Positions 5,730-6,538 of a stretch of DNA of 6,538 bases are shown here, in pieces. Position numbers and translations under genes: made by a program. This DNA is from a bacterium (lineage in GTDB: Bacteria > Krumholzibacteriota > Krumholzibacteriia > JACNKJ01), in the NCBI GenBank assembly GCA_014382085.1, contig JACNKJ010000394.1, forward strand, positions 1 to 6,538, written 5' to 3'. Positions within the stretch are counted from its first letter, which is position 1. Each line of letters opens with the position of its first letter. The notes beneath the pieces were generated by a model that saw only the letters and a program-made list of their open reading frames with translations, had not been told where the DNA came from and did no database searches.

Positions 5730-6538
5730 TCAGGCCTGGCGCGCGCCTTCGTCGTCGCTCAAGAAGAGTTTGGGCTCGCCCCCACTTGTGATGCTCTCCT
5801 CGGTCATTACGATGCGCTGAATACCGCTCTTGGACGGCATCTCATACATGAGGTCGGTCATGACCTCTTCCATGATGGAACGCAGGCCCCTGGCACCGGT
5901 ATTGCGCTCCGTGGCTCTCCTGGCCACGGCCCGAATGGCGCCCGGGTCAAACTCGAGCTTGATGTTCTCCATGTCGAAGAGCTTCCGGTACTGCTTCACC
6001 AGAGCGTTCTTCGGTTTCACCAGGATCTCCACCAGCGCCGACTCTGAAAGTCCGTGCAGGGCAGCCACGATCGGCAGGCGTCCCACCAACTCGGGGATGA
6101 GTCCGAATTTTAGCAGATCCTGGGGCTCAGTTTTCAAAAGAATATCATCCTGGCTCTTCTGCTTCTTGCTCAGGATTTCCGCTCCGAAACCGAGGGTTTT
6201 ATTCCCGATGCGCTGCGAGACGATGTCGTGCAGACCGTCGAAGGCCCCGCCCACGATGAACAGGATGTTCTTCGTGTTCACCTCGATGTACTTCTGCTGC
6301 GGATGCTTGCGCCCGCCCTGGGGCGGTACATTGGCAACCGTGCCCTCGAGGATTTTCAGCAGGGCCTGCTGCACGCCTTCGCCCGACACATCACGGGTGA
6401 TGGACGGGTTGTCGCTCTTGCGGCTGATCTTGTCGATCTCGTCGATGTAGACGATGCCGCGTTCTGCCGAGGCCACATTGTAATCGGCCGCCTGCAGCAG
6501 ACGCACGAGGATGTTCTCCACGTCCTCGCCCACATAGC
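5730..6538 (-). CDS. clpX: ATP-dependent Clp protease ATP-binding subunit ClpX, N-terminal part beyond the window
   Basis: AAA+ unfoldase that forms a hexamer, unfolds tagged substrates and feeds them into the ClpP peptidase. The frame runs off the right edge. The visible 269 residues begin inside the pore-1 loop GYVG, so the zinc-binding domain and Walker A are missing only because of the edge. Numbering from the in-frame GTG codon at 6533 (the V of GYVG, not a start), one sees Walker B IVYIDEIDK (D31, E32), the pore-2 region SGEGVQQ (50-56), the sensor-1 region FIVGGAFDG (92-100), the ClpP-docking tripeptide LGF (114-116), the arginine finger in VGRLP (R142) and sensor 2 GARGLR (213-218). 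The LGF loop separates it from HslU and implies a ClpP partner, not seen here. It ends at TGA, 61 bp before lon, and is probably the first gene of this cluster in the window. Confidence 0.98.
   Translation of the reverse strand, partial: YVGEDVENILVRLLQAADYNVASAERGIVYIDEIDKISRKSDNPSITRDVSGEGVQQALLKILEGTVANVPPQGGRKHPQQKYIEVNTKNILFIVGGAFDGLHDIVSQRIGNKTLGFGAEILSKKQKSQDDILLKTEPQDLLKFGLIPELVGRLPIVAALHGLSESALVEILVKPKNALVKQYRKLFDMENIKLEFDPGAIRAVARRATERNTGARGLRSIMEEVMTDLMYEMPSKSGIQRIVMTEESITSGGEPKLFLSDDEGARQA

Noticed and set aside
6177..6200. LGF in place of IGF in the ClpX docking loop as an anomaly
   Set aside because: A conservative Leu for Ile change within the known variation of the ClpP-docking tripeptide; it still supports ClpP binding.
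2724..6450. Several plus-strand open frames of 67-331 codons opposite engB, lon and clpX
   Set aside because: All are antisense to well-supported genes, overlap each other, lack known motifs, and are typical by-products of GC-rich coding sequence.

Overview
The window joins a bacterial housekeeping operon to the edge of a probable integrated element. Four minus-strand genes read right to left: clpX (N-terminal part cut off by the right edge), lon, engB and purA. They are followed, still on the minus strand, by about 285 bp of tandem repeats and a tRNA-Lys(UUU) gene. The left 832 bp hold a plus-strand tyrosine integrase, cut off by the left edge, which converges on the 3' end of that tRNA. A strong hairpin terminator lies between them.

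The source is a bacterium: it has ClpX, bacterial-type Lon (LonA), EngB/YsxC and Shine-Dalgarno sites. The core genes are GC-rich (three 60-bp lines counted by hand gave 62, 65 and 72% GC). Two lines inside the integrase gave 47 and 52%, consistent with acquired DNA. The clpX-lon-engB order is widespread, so I cannot name a phylum from it with confidence. I see no 16S gene or lineage-specific marker.

The clpX-lon-engB block is a protein quality-control and ribosome-assembly cluster. ClpX unfolds substrates for ClpP, Lon degrades misfolded and regulatory proteins, and EngB is a GTPase for 50S assembly. The lon stop and engB start share one base, which suggests coupled translation. clpX-lon and engB-purA are each separated by 61 bp. 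The first gap holds a 10-bp stem hairpin just before the lon ribosome binding site. PurA catalyses the first committed step of AMP synthesis. Its placement here looks like shared transcription rather than a shared pathway.

The most unusual part is the stretch between purA and tRNA-Lys. Two 67-bp units and degenerate further copies run head to tail. When read as minus-strand RNA, each good unit can fold into two hairpins capped by GNRA-type tetraloops. The differences between the two best copies all preserve this fold. I do not recognise the repeat, and it is the best candidate here for something undescribed. The second point of interest is the integrase beside the tRNA 3' end, which marks a likely island attachment site.
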